DNA of 64,000 nt, taken from contig NZ_RBXL01000001.1 of assembly GCF_003634315.1 (NCBI RefSeq), positions 62,001 to 126,000 of the forward strand, given 5' to 3'. Positions 52,089 through 60,525 of this stretch are shown piece after piece. The DNA is from Thiocapsa rosea (GTDB lineage Bacteria > Pseudomonadota > Gammaproteobacteria > Chromatiales > Chromatiaceae). The notes below the pieces were generated by a model. The model was not told the origin of the DNA. It made no database searches and worked only from the letters and a program-made list of their open reading frames with translations. Position 1 is the first letter of the stretch, and every line of letters begins with the position of its first letter. The position numbers and the translations under genes were made by a program.

Positions 52089-53522
52089 TCAAGGCTTATA
52101 CCAAGTCCCTGGAAACAGCAGGACCAGCAAGGCGATGATCTCCAGGCGCCCCGCCAACATGTTCAGGCTCAGCAGCAGCTTGAGTCCGGGCTCGAGATCG
52201 GGATCTGTGATCCCCACCGACAGGCCGACCGTCGCCGTAGCCGACACCACTTCGAAGAGTGCATCCAGCGCCGGATAGCCGGCGACGAGAAAGGCCATCC
52301 ATGACCCGAGCACCAGCAATACGAACAGCAGGATCAGCACCAGGGCATGCTCGATCTGGAGACCGTCGAGGGTTCGGCCGCCGATCGCCGGCTGGATCAC
52401 GGCATGACGCGGCAGTTGAGCACGCATCACGGCGAGCTGGATCATACGAATCAGGATCAGCAGGCGGAGGAGCTTGATGCCGCCGGCGGTCGAGCCGACA
52501 CCGCCGCCGGTGGCCATCGAGAAGATCAGGACACCTTTGGCGGCCGGATCCATCGCGCTCAGATCCAGCGTCGCAAATCCGGTCGTGGTCTGGGCGGAGC
52601 CGGCCTGGAGCAGCGCGTCCGCGGGCGACAGGCCCCCGAGCCACCAGAGCAGAACCGCCACCAGTACGACGGCGATGATCAGTGCCCGAAGCTCGGGATC
52701 GGACCGCAGAGAGACGACACCGGACCTCCAAGCCCTGTAATACAAAAAGAGCGGCAAGGCGCCGAGCAGCGACACGGCAAAGAGCGCGAAATGAGCGCCT
52801 CGGCCGAAGCCGGCCAAACTGTCGGAGACACCGCCGAACCCCCCGGTCGAGATCGCGGCCAGCGTATGGATGAGTGCGTCGAAGGGCGGCAGATCCGTCG
52901 GCTGGACCAGCAGCAAGCCGGCGACCGTGAGCAGCACATAGATCGCAAAGGCACGCCGGGCATGGATCCGCGTCCCTTGAGCTAGACTGTCCTCGTCCGC
53001 CCCGGCGTCGGCCAGGCGACGCATGTCCTCGGTCCTCCCGAAGGCCAGGGCGAGGGACAAGACGACGATGCCCAAGCCGCCGAACCACTGCATCCAAGCG
53101 CGCGTGAAGAGGAAGGCATCGGAGCGCAGCTCGGGATCCGGCACCAGACTAAGACCAGTGGTCGTCACGCCCGAGACCGACTCGAACCAGGCATCCAAAG
53201 GCGACAGACCCTCCGCGGCGAGAGGATAGGTCATGAGCGCCGCCGCGATGATGAAGGTCAAGGCCGTGATCACCAGCGCCTCGTTGGCCTGCAGGGGCCG
53301 GTCGCTCGGGCGGATCCGAGCACAGGCGCCGAGCGCCAAGGCCGGCAGCAGCGCCGCGATCAGGAGGCGCCGCGCCAACTCCCAGTCACCGGTCGCCGCC
53401 GCGAAGGCCAACGGCACCGAAAAGAGCACCGCCAGAATCAACGCAATCTGACCCAGGTGATGCAGCACCATCGCCGGACGAACCGGCTGCATGAGCGGCT
53501 TAACTGCGGGGTGGAAGGACAT
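52089..53522 (-). CDS. trkH: Potassium uptake channel TrkH
   Basis: A 477-residue integral membrane protein of the Trk/Ktr/HKT superfamily with four pore repeats. Filter-like segments are visible as ESVSGVTTTGLS, AAISTGGFGGVS, GSAQTTTGFATL and SATATVGLSVG, each with the glycine of the K+ filter. WMQWFGGLGIVVLSLALA is the typical TrkH first-pore helix. With the RCK protein it imports K+. Confidence 0.92.
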   Translation of the reverse strand: MSFHPAVKPLMQPVRPAMVLHHLGQIALILAVLFSVPLAFAAATGDWELARRLLIAALLPALALGACARIRPSDRPLQANEALVITALTFIIAAALMTYPLAAEGLSPLDAWFESVSGVTTTGLSLVPDPELRSDAFLFTRAWMQWFGGLGIVVLSLALAFGRTEDMRRLADAGADEDSLAQGTRIHARRAFAIYVLLTVAGLLLVQPTDLPPFDALIHTLAAISTGGFGGVSDSLAGFGRGAHFALFAVSLLGALPLFLYYRAWRSGVVSLRSDPELRALIIAVVLVAVLLWWLGGLSPADALLQAGSAQTTTGFATLDLSAMDPAAKGVLIFSMATGGGVGSTAGGIKLLRLLILIRMIQLAVMRAQLPRHAVIQPAIGGRTLDGLQIEHALVLILLFVLLVLGSWMAFLVAGYPALDALFEVVSATATVGLSVGITDPDLEPGLKLLLSLNMLAGRLEIIALLVLLFPGTWYKP

Positions 53523-53525
53523 GCC

Positions 53526-53958
53526 TCAGTCCCCCTCCCGATCCGATCCGCAGCAGGACCCCGACTCCTCCGGCGTGGGGGCTTCGCGATCGTGGCTCAG
53601 AATCTCGCCGGTCACCGGGTTGGGCCTGAAGGTCGTGCAGCTCTTCAGTCCAGATCGTAGGCACGCCAATGGAGCCGCTCGGAAGTAGTAGTCGCGCTCC
53701 TGGATCTCAATGCTGTCGGTCGTGCACTCGACCACCATCACCGGCACGCGGTTGGCCGCTTTGTCCGCAGCTGACTCCCAGATCACGATGTCGGCACGCC
53801 GGTTCTTGTGCCCGTGCTGGGTCCGGCGCGCCTGATCCAACTGATCCAGGCTGTAACCGTAGTGCTCGACCAGGATGCGGTGAAGGGCTGCCGCACGACC
53901 TCCTCGGCGTTGAAGGCTAGCTTGACGCGTCCGGAGCACTGAAATTGACGGCGACCAT
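53526..53958 (-). pseudogene. Frameshifted type I restriction HsdR N-terminal-like protein
   Basis: The longer frame (to 53939) contains RILVEHYGYSLDQLDQARRTQ, RRADIVIWE and VPVMVVECTTDSI, i.e. the PD-(D/E)XK-like nuclease N domain of HsdR (HSDR_N_2 type). The preceding conserved piece, CSGRVKLAFNAEEVVRQPF, is in a different frame on the same strand (about 53891-53950), so one frameshift near 53890 splits the gene. A Cys-rich tail follows. It has no modification or specificity partner nearby. Confidence 0.65.
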
Positions 53959-53960
53959 GA

Positions 53961-54758
53961 TTAGAAGACCAGTAGCTTGTGGGGGTGGGCTCCTCGTTCC
54001 CGAAGTCCGGGAAAGGTCGCGATGACTCGTTTGCGCTCAGCGGGTGTCTTGTAACCGATTTTTGCGAGGGCTTGTCCAACATCCGTTGCGCTGTATCCGC
54101 CTCCAGGCTGTTGTTTACACATGCCTCGCACCTGAGCGATCACCTTTGCAACCTCTGCTTTCGGTGCGGATGGTTCCGCAGGTGCTTTAGGCACGAACGT
54201 AACCAGCGGCGGCTTCTCTGCTTGTGCGCCCGAGGCAGAAAGTGCCGGGAGCAAAAAGGTCGTGAGCCCAGGATCTCGCGCGGTTAGGCTTCCGGAGTCG
54301 CTGTAAGCCACATAGATCCGGCACCCGGCCGATCTGGCACGCTCAGCTGCGGCAAGGAGTAATGCATCGCGAGAGACCAACACGACACGGGTGCCGAGCC
54401 GAAGGTGGTCGGCAATATCAGCCCCCAGAGCCAGAATCAGAGCGGCGTCCGCCGCATCCTTGCGGCAGGGCACAACAATCATACTAATCGGCAGGGCGGG
54501 AATCTGCTCGCGCAGGTTTGCCGACCAGCCCGCGCTGACTTTTCCGTCGGAGTTCCCCGCAATCGTCGCATGAACGATGCGTGCGCCCAGTCCAGCGCAC
54601 AGCAAATCAACAAGCGAGGATGCAGTCTGCGGCGATTGATTATCCGCGTCGATATAGAGGGCGACCCGGATCGGTCCTGATGAGGCAGGCTCGGCGACCC
54701 TGAGCATTGAACCTTGCTCCGGGAGTGGCCCGGGCGCCATTTGTATCGCGTTGTCCAT
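53961..54758 (-). CDS. NYN-domain (PIN-like RNase) protein
   Basis: A 265-residue protein. The N-terminal domain (residues about 30-165) has the NYN pattern: VALYIDADNQSP, a KDAADAALILALGADIADH helix with acidic metal ligands, and VVLVSRDALLLAAAERARSAGC. The C-terminal about 65 residues (VRGMCKQQPGGGYSATDVGQ to the end) resemble an OST-HTH/LOTUS-type RNA-binding segment. Such proteins are predicted metal-dependent RNases. The start could be 54758 or the inner ATG 17 codons later. Next to a decayed HsdR-like gene it may be part of an accessory patch. Confidence 0.7.
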   Translation of the reverse strand: MDNAIQMAPGPLPEQGSMLRVAEPASSGPIRVALYIDADNQSPQTASSLVDLLCAGLGARIVHATIAGNSDGKVSAGWSANLREQIPALPISMIVVPCRKDAADAALILALGADIADHLRLGTRVVLVSRDALLLAAAERARSAGCRIYVAYSDSGSLTARDPGLTTFLLPALSASGAQAEKPPLVTFVPKAPAEPSAPKAEVAKVIAQVRGMCKQQPGGGYSATDVGQALAKIGYKTPAERKRVIATFPGLRERGAHPHKLLVF

Positions 54759-55153
54759 GGTTTTTTACCGGCGATCGGGTGACGGAATCCGGATTGTAGT
54801 CAAATGATGACGAGCGGCCTACGGATGCAGGCCATGTCGAACGACCGGCTTCGGAGGGGGTAACACGGGTTCGATTTCAGCGCGTCTGCCGCGAGCTATG
54901 GGGGCGCGATCGCCCATCGCTTCAACCGCCGCTTCGATCTTTACAGTGGCTGCGGCTACCGTGGCGCCATGCCGTGGACCCGGCGAGCGGCTGATGTTCT
55001 GAACTAAGCCTGAGGCTCTTTCAGTCAGTGGCCGCATGGGCGCGCAATATGCCGATGGCCACTTGCACTGCGTGTCTCTGGACTCCGCCCGTCCGAATGC
55101 GTCGACGGACGGAGTCGTGGAACCGCAACCGGCCTTCTGGGCCGTCTCTCGGC
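54759..55153. other. Gap with no supported gene
   Basis: About 395 bases. Frames are short and lack protein-like composition or ribosome binding sites. No repeat of the described families was seen. Confidence 0.4.
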
Positions 55154-55405
55154 CTATTTCTTCTCGTCCATGGCCTTCAGGTGCTCTTCGGATTTCTCAT
55201 GGGCCGCCTCGAGCTTCTTTTCTCCCTTAGCGTCCATGTTCTTCAGATCAGCTTCCGCCTTCGCGTGCGCGGGGTCGAGCGTCAGGTCCGATTCAGCCTT
55301 CTCATGTGCCTTCTCGAGTGCCTTTGCGCTCTCGGCGGCGACGCCGGTCGACAGGACCAAGGCCAAGGCCGAAGCCGCAATGGTGATCGTCTCTTTTACG
55401 TTCAT
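55154..55405 (-). CDS. Small exported charged helical protein
   Basis: An 83-residue precursor. A signal peptide (MNVKETITIAASALALVLST) ends near AAES. The mature part is a Lys/Glu/Ala/His-rich helix with internally repeated AHEKAESDL, AHAKAEADL and AHEKSEEHL segments. GGAG lies nine bases before the ATG at 55405; a frame to 55486 exists but has no such site. It is a likely periplasmic helical protein of unknown role. Confidence 0.65.
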   Translation of the reverse strand: MNVKETITIAASALALVLSTGVAAESAKALEKAHEKAESDLTLDPAHAKAEADLKNMDAKGEKKLEAAHEKSEEHLKAMDEKK

Positions 55406-55866
55406 TTTAGATCGCTCCGATTGATTTCCATTAACACCAGACGTTGTGTTTACCGCGTTTTCCGGTCTCCTGTGCTTCGGTGTCACGACGTCTCATGACC
55501 CCGGCGCACCTGGCGATAATACGTCGCCGCAGCCGCAAGGGCCAGCGGCCGCTCGAGGGGTTCCATCGGCGGAGCAACAAGGATCTCGCCGCATCGCGCA
55601 CAAGCAGAGCGGTACATGCCTTTTACCGGTGACACGCATTTTCGACCTCCTCCGTATCTTCAATGTCGATACATTCTGCCGCCATCGAGGACCTGACAAG
55701 ATGGCCTATATCCCGCCCCCACCCGCTTCGGGACATCGCGGGACGGATGCCGCGGCGCGATCGGGGCAGGACCGAGCACGTTGGATGGCCCCGACCTTCA
55801 CTGAAACATTCCCGGCCCGGCAAGGGTCTGAGTGATTAACTCAGCTCGCTTGTCGGGTAACTCGCC
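55406..55866. other. Divergent gap with no supported gene
   Basis: About 460 bases between the minus-strand small protein and the plus-strand peptidase gene. It must hold promoters for both, but I found no clear -35/-10, RNA gene or repeat. Confidence 0.4.
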
Positions 55867-56865
55867 ATGACACGACTCCGCGCTCCCATCGGGGGATGGA
55901 TGATCGGCTGGCTGACCAAGGAAGGAGAGCCGCACGAGGTTCCCTTGTGCGATTTCAAGCGCCTGAGCGAGGAGCTTCAGCCCGGCGACGTGGTGCTGGT
56001 CGAGGGGCGCACGCGTGTGGGCGGCATCATCAAGCTGATCACCCAAAGCGCCTGGACACATGCGGCGCTCTACCTCGGGCGCCTACACGATATCGAAGAC
56101 CGCACCCTGCGCAACCTCGTCGTGCAGCACTATCAGCGCGACCACAGCGAGCAACTGCTCCTCGAGGCGCTGGTCGGCCAAGGGACACGCATCACCCCGC
56201 TGACCCGCTATGCCAACGATCATCTGCGGATCTGTCGGCCGCACGGTCTCTCCCGAGGGGACGCGCAACAGGTGATCGGGTACGCCATTCGCCGACTCGG
56301 CAGCGACTACGACGTGCGCCAGTTGCTCGACCTCGCCCGGTTCTTCCTGCCTTGGGGTATCGTTCCGCGGCGCTGGCGCTCGAGCCTCTTCCAGGTCAAC
56401 GCGGGCGGCGTGACCCGCACGGTCTGCGCCGGATTGATCGCTGAGTCCTTCGCCGCGGTCGATTTTCCGATTTTGCCCTTCATCGATCGGCACGCCGACG
56501 GCACCCTGCGTTTCTTCAAGCGCAATCCGCGTCTCTTCACGCCGCGTGACTTCGACTACTCGCCCTACTTCGACATCATCAAATATCCATTCCTCGGGAT
56601 CGACGAGATCGGCCTCTATCGCCGCTTGCCCTGGTGCAGAACACAGGTGCTCCTGAGCGACCGAAGCCGTTCCTATCGCGCCGCCGCGAGTGCCGCCCGG
56701 ATGACCGATCATGCGGGTCGAGCATCGACCGGCGCTCTGCCTTGCGGGTGCTCGGAAACGGCCCCGTCGCATGCCGACATCCCTTACAGACTCCAAACCG
56801 ACCACACCGCGCTTCGGAATGGCGCAGCCCAAGAAGGCCGTCTCGACCGAGGGCTCCTGACATGA
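55867..56865 (+). CDS. YiiX-like permuted NlpC/P60 peptidase-family protein
   Basis: A 332-residue protein. LQPGDVVLVEGRTRVGGIIK and SAWTHAALYLG (residues about 62-72, with the catalytic His) are followed by VCAGLIAESFAAV (about 187-199) carrying the Cys. This is the permuted order of the YiiX/YebB papain-like family, whose members act on lipids or peptides. The C-terminal 80 residues are low-complexity and probably flexible. The stop overlaps the fadE start (ATGA), which places it in the beta-oxidation operon. Confidence 0.75.
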   Translation: MTRLRAPIGGWMIGWLTKEGEPHEVPLCDFKRLSEELQPGDVVLVEGRTRVGGIIKLITQSAWTHAALYLGRLHDIEDRTLRNLVVQHYQRDHSEQLLLEALVGQGTRITPLTRYANDHLRICRPHGLSRGDAQQVIGYAIRRLGSDYDVRQLLDLARFFLPWGIVPRRWRSSLFQVNAGGVTRTVCAGLIAESFAAVDFPILPFIDRHADGTLRFFKRNPRLFTPRDFDYSPYFDIIKYPFLGIDEIGLYRRLPWCRTQVLLSDRSRSYRAAASAARMTDHAGRASTGALPCGCSETAPSHADIPYRLQTDHTALRNGAAQEGRLDRGLLT

Positions 56866-59192
56866 CCATCACTCTCATTGCACTCGGCACCATTGCCGCG
56901 GCGATCGCGGCGGTCACCTTCATCGGCCCGCTCCGGCAGGGTCTGGTGACCCGACACCTGCTGGAACAGTTCCGGCGCGTCATGCCGGCGATGTCGCGCA
57001 CCGAACAGGAGGCGTTGGAGGCCGGCGACACCTGGTGGGATGCGGAGCTCTTTTCGGGCCGTCCCGCGTGGTCGCGCTTGCGCAACCTGCCACCGGCCCG
57101 TCTGAGCCCCGCCGAGCAGGCCTTCCTGGACGGCCCGGTGGAGCAGCTCTGTCGGATGCTCGACGACTGGCGGATCACGCACGCGGACATGGACCTGCCG
57201 CCCGAGGTCTGGTCCTTCATCCGGCGCGAGCGTCTCTTCGGACTCGTCATCCCGGCCCGCTACGGCGGACTCGGCTTCTCGCCGGCGGCCCATTCCGAGA
57301 TCGTCATGAAGCTCGCCAGCCGCAGCATTACCGCTGCGGTGACCGTGATGGTGCCCAACAGCCTGGGGCCGGCGGAGCTGCTGCTGCGCTACGGCACCCA
57401 GGCCCAGCGCGACCGCTGGCTCCCGCGCCTGGCGAGCGGCGAGGAGATTCCCTGCTTCGCATTGACCGGCCCAAAGGCCGGGAGCGACGCGGCCTCGACA
57501 CCTGACATCGGGATCGCGTGTCAGGGCGTCTTCAAAGGCCGTCCGACACTCGGCATCCGAATCGATTTCGACAAGCGCTACATCACCTTGGGACCGGTCG
57601 CGACTCTGATCGGACTGGCCTTCCGCTTGACCGACCCGAACCGGCTACTCGGCGACGACCCGCGGCCCGGCCTCACCCTCGCCCTGATCCCGGCCGACAC
57701 ACCCGGCATCGAGCGCGGGCGCCGTCACCTGCCGCTCGGCATCCCTTTCCAGAACGGACCGCTGGTCGGGCGCGGCGTCTTCATCCCGGTGGAATGGGTC
57801 ATCGGCGGCCAAGACGGGATCGGCAAGGGCTGGCGGATGCTGATGGAGTCGCTCTCGGAGGGTCGCGGCATCTCGCTGCCAGCGCTTTCCACCGGTGGCG
57901 GCAAGCTGGCCGCACGCTACACCGGGGCCTATGCGCGGATCCGCACGCAGTTCGGCCGACCGATCGGGGATTTCGAAGGGGTTGAGGCAGCACTCGCGCG
58001 CATCGCCGGTCGCACCTACCAGATGGACGCCGCGCGCCGGGTCTTTCTTGCCGCGCTGCAGGCCGGCGAGCATCCGGCCGTACTCTCCGCCGTGCTCAAG
58101 TACCAGCTCACCGAAGGTTTTCGGCAGGTCATCAACGACGCCATGGACGTGCAAGGCGGCAGCGGGATCTGTCTCGGACCGGCCAATCCGCTGGGGCGGG
58201 TCTATCAGGCGATCCCGATCGCCATCACGGTCGAGGGCGCGAACATCCTGACCCGCAATCTGATTGTCTTCGGCCAAGGTGCCTTGCGGTGTCATCCGCA
58301 TGTGCTCGAGGAGTTTCGTGCCGCGGAAGATCCGGATCCGAAGCGCGCGTTGGAACGCTTCGATGGAGCCATCGCCGGACATATCGGTTTCCTGATCCGC
58401 AACCTCTTGCGGACCCTGCGGGGTGGACTTTCCGGCGGGCGTCTCGCCGCACGGCCGGCCGAAAGCTGGCTGGGTCGCCATTATCAGCGCCTGGACTGGC
58501 TGAGCAGCGTCTTCGCCCTCAACGCGGACCTCGCCATGATGACCTTGGGCGGTAGCCTGAAACGGCGCGAACGTCTCTCCGCGCGGCTCGGCGACATCCT
58601 GAGCCTGCTGTTCATGGCCTCCTGCACGCTCAAACACTACGAGGATCAGGGCCGACCGGAGGCCGACCGGGATCTGGTCGAGTGGGCCATGGCGGACCAC
58701 CTGATCCGCATCCAGGAGGCGCTGGTCGCGCTCTGGCCGAATTTCCCCCGGCGCGGGATCGCGCGACTCCTGAGGATCGTCACCTTCCCGACCGGCCTGC
58801 CATTCGAGGGGCCGAGCGATGCGCTGGATCACCGTGTCGCCCGCCTGATCATGGAGCCGGGCGCGGCGCGCGATCGCCTGACGGCGGGCATCTTCGACAG
58901 CCGCGATCCGAGCTTGGCCGTCGGCCGCATCGAGCTGGCCTTCGCGGCCGCAACGCACGCGGACGAGGTCCAGGGCGTGCTGCGTGCGGCCGTTCGACAG
59001 GGCCGCTTAGCCGATCACGACGCCGCGACGCGACTGCGCGACGCGGTCGCGGCCCGGCTCATCACTGCAGAAGACGCGGCAGCGGTTCGCGAGGCGGAGC
59101 AGCTTCGCGATGCCGTCATCGGGGTCGACAGCTTTGTCGAGCTCCGGCCACGGCAGCGGCGGATTCAGGATGAGTCGAGAGCAGCGGCCTAA
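56862..59192 (+). CDS. fadE: Acyl-CoA dehydrogenase FadE
   Basis: A 776-residue enzyme that makes the first oxidation step of fatty acid breakdown. A hydrophobic N-terminal helix (residues 3-22) matches FadE proteins. The FAD/substrate blocks IPARYGGLGFSPAAHSEIVM, PCFALTGPKAGSD, FGRPIGDFEGVEAALARIAG and DAMDVQGGSGICLGP are intact. The C-terminal about 300 residues are the FadE-specific domain (DUF1974). It is longer than ordinary acyl-CoA dehydrogenases (about 380) and close to E. coli FadE (814). The start is ATG 56862, overlapping the previous stop. Confidence 0.92.
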   Translation: MTITLIALGTIAAAIAAVTFIGPLRQGLVTRHLLEQFRRVMPAMSRTEQEALEAGDTWWDAELFSGRPAWSRLRNLPPARLSPAEQAFLDGPVEQLCRMLDDWRITHADMDLPPEVWSFIRRERLFGLVIPARYGGLGFSPAAHSEIVMKLASRSITAAVTVMVPNSLGPAELLLRYGTQAQRDRWLPRLASGEEIPCFALTGPKAGSDAASTPDIGIACQGVFKGRPTLGIRIDFDKRYITLGPVATLIGLAFRLTDPNRLLGDDPRPGLTLALIPADTPGIERGRRHLPLGIPFQNGPLVGRGVFIPVEWVIGGQDGIGKGWRMLMESLSEGRGISLPALSTGGGKLAARYTGAYARIRTQFGRPIGDFEGVEAALARIAGRTYQMDAARRVFLAALQAGEHPAVLSAVLKYQLTEGFRQVINDAMDVQGGSGICLGPANPLGRVYQAIPIAITVEGANILTRNLIVFGQGALRCHPHVLEEFRAAEDPDPKRALERFDGAIAGHIGFLIRNLLRTLRGGLSGGRLAARPAESWLGRHYQRLDWLSSVFALNADLAMMTLGGSLKRRERLSARLGDILSLLFMASCTLKHYEDQGRPEADRDLVEWAMADHLIRIQEALVALWPNFPRRGIARLLRIVTFPTGLPFEGPSDALDHRVARLIMEPGAARDRLTAGIFDSRDPSLAVGRIELAFAAATHADEVQGVLRAAVRQGRLADHDAATRLRDAVAARLITAEDAAAVREAEQLRDAVIGVDSFVELRPRQRRIQDESRAAA

Positions 59193-59211
59193 ACTCCGAC
59201 TGGAGGACGCG

Positions 59212-60525
59212 ATGAACCAACACACACGCCCGAACACCCGGCCGGTCTATCTGGTCGACGGCTGCCGGACACCCTTTCTGAAGGCGCGCGGTACCCCCGG
59301 CCCCTTCACGGCGGCGGATCTCGCCGTCGGCGCCGGCCGTGCACTCCTGCTGCGCCAGCCCTTCCCGGCGGAGGCGATCGACGAGGTCATCCTGGGATGC
59401 GTGGTGCCGAGCCCGGAGGAGATGAACGTCGCCCGAATCGCTGCACTTCGGCTCGGTTGCAGCGAGCGCACCCCGGCCTGGACGGTCCAGCGCAACTGCG
59501 CCTCCGGGCTTCAGGCCCTGGACAGCGCGGCGCAGTCGATCGGTTCCGGCCGAGCCGATCTGGTCCTCGCCGGCGGCACCGAGGCCATGAGCCAGGCCCC
59601 GGTCTTGTTCGGGCGTGCCTTCGTCGAATGGCTGGGGCGCTGGTCGCGTGCGCGCAGCCTGACGGCCCGCGGGCGCCTGCTCGCGCATCTGCGGCCGCAC
59701 GATCTGACCCCGGTGATCGGCCTGCTCAAGGGCCTCATCGACCCCATCGTCGGGCTTTCGATGGGGCAGACCGCCGAGCATCTCGCGTGGCGGTTCGGGA
59801 TCGATCGCCAGGCGATGGATCGGTTCGCGCTGCGCAGCCACCACCGCCTGGGGACCGCGATCTCCGACCATGTCTTCTCCGCCGAGATCACGCCGCTCAT
59901 CGCGTCCGACGGGACTGCCTATACTCAAGACGAAGGCTATCGCGCCGATACGGATCTCGCGCAGCTCGGCGCACTGCGCCCGGTCTTCGACCGACCCACG
60001 GGCGCAGTCACCGCCGGCAACAGCGCACAGGTCACCGACGGCGCCGCGCTGCTCCTGCTGGCCTCCGAGGAGGCGGTCGCGCGGTGGGATCTGACCGTGA
60101 TCGCGCAGCTCGTCGATATCCAGTGGGCGGCGCTCGACCCGACCGAGATGGGTCTCGGGCCGGTCCACGCCATGGCCCCGCTGCTGCATCGCCAGGGACT
60201 CGCGACCGGCGACATCGACGTCTTCGAGATCAACGAGGCTTTCGCCGCGCAGATCCTCGCCTGCCAGGAGGCTTGGTCGGATCGCCACTATCGCGAAGAG
60301 GTGCTCGGCGACGAGCCGGACCAAGCGATCCCGGACGATGCCCTGAACCCGGAGGGCGGCGCCATCGCCATCGGTCACCCGGTCGGTGCGAGCGGCGCTC
60401 GTCTGGCCCTGCATCTGGCGCTGTCCATGAAGCGTCGAGGGCTGGCCCTGGGCGTTGCAAGCCTCTGTATCGGAGGCGGTCAGGGCGGCGCCCTGTTGCT
60501 TCGAGCCGAAGGAGGTATCTCATGA
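59212..60525 (+). CDS. fadI: Acetyl-CoA acyltransferase (thiolase, FadI-like)
   Basis: A 437-residue thiolase that cleaves 3-ketoacyl-CoA. RNCASGLQALDSAA (residues about 92-105) carries the nucleophilic Cys, EINEAFAAQILA the NEAF motif, GGAIAIGHPVGASGAR the His, and SLCIGGGQGGA the second Cys. The length is like FadI (436) rather than FadA (387). GGAGG precedes the ATG at 59212. It overlaps fadJ by ATGA. Confidence 0.92.
   Translation: MNQHTRPNTRPVYLVDGCRTPFLKARGTPGPFTAADLAVGAGRALLLRQPFPAEAIDEVILGCVVPSPEEMNVARIAALRLGCSERTPAWTVQRNCASGLQALDSAAQSIGSGRADLVLAGGTEAMSQAPVLFGRAFVEWLGRWSRARSLTARGRLLAHLRPHDLTPVIGLLKGLIDPIVGLSMGQTAEHLAWRFGIDRQAMDRFALRSHHRLGTAISDHVFSAEITPLIASDGTAYTQDEGYRADTDLAQLGALRPVFDRPTGAVTAGNSAQVTDGAALLLLASEEAVARWDLTVIAQLVDIQWAALDPTEMGLGPVHAMAPLLHRQGLATGDIDVFEINEAFAAQILACQEAWSDRHYREEVLGDEPDQAIPDDALNPEGGAIAIGHPVGASGARLALHLALSMKRRGLALGVASLCIGGGQGGALLLRAEGGIS

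Noticed and set aside
54819-55037. Minus-strand 72-codon frame in the gap before the small exported protein
   Set aside because: No ribosome binding site or recognisable composition; treated as non-coding.
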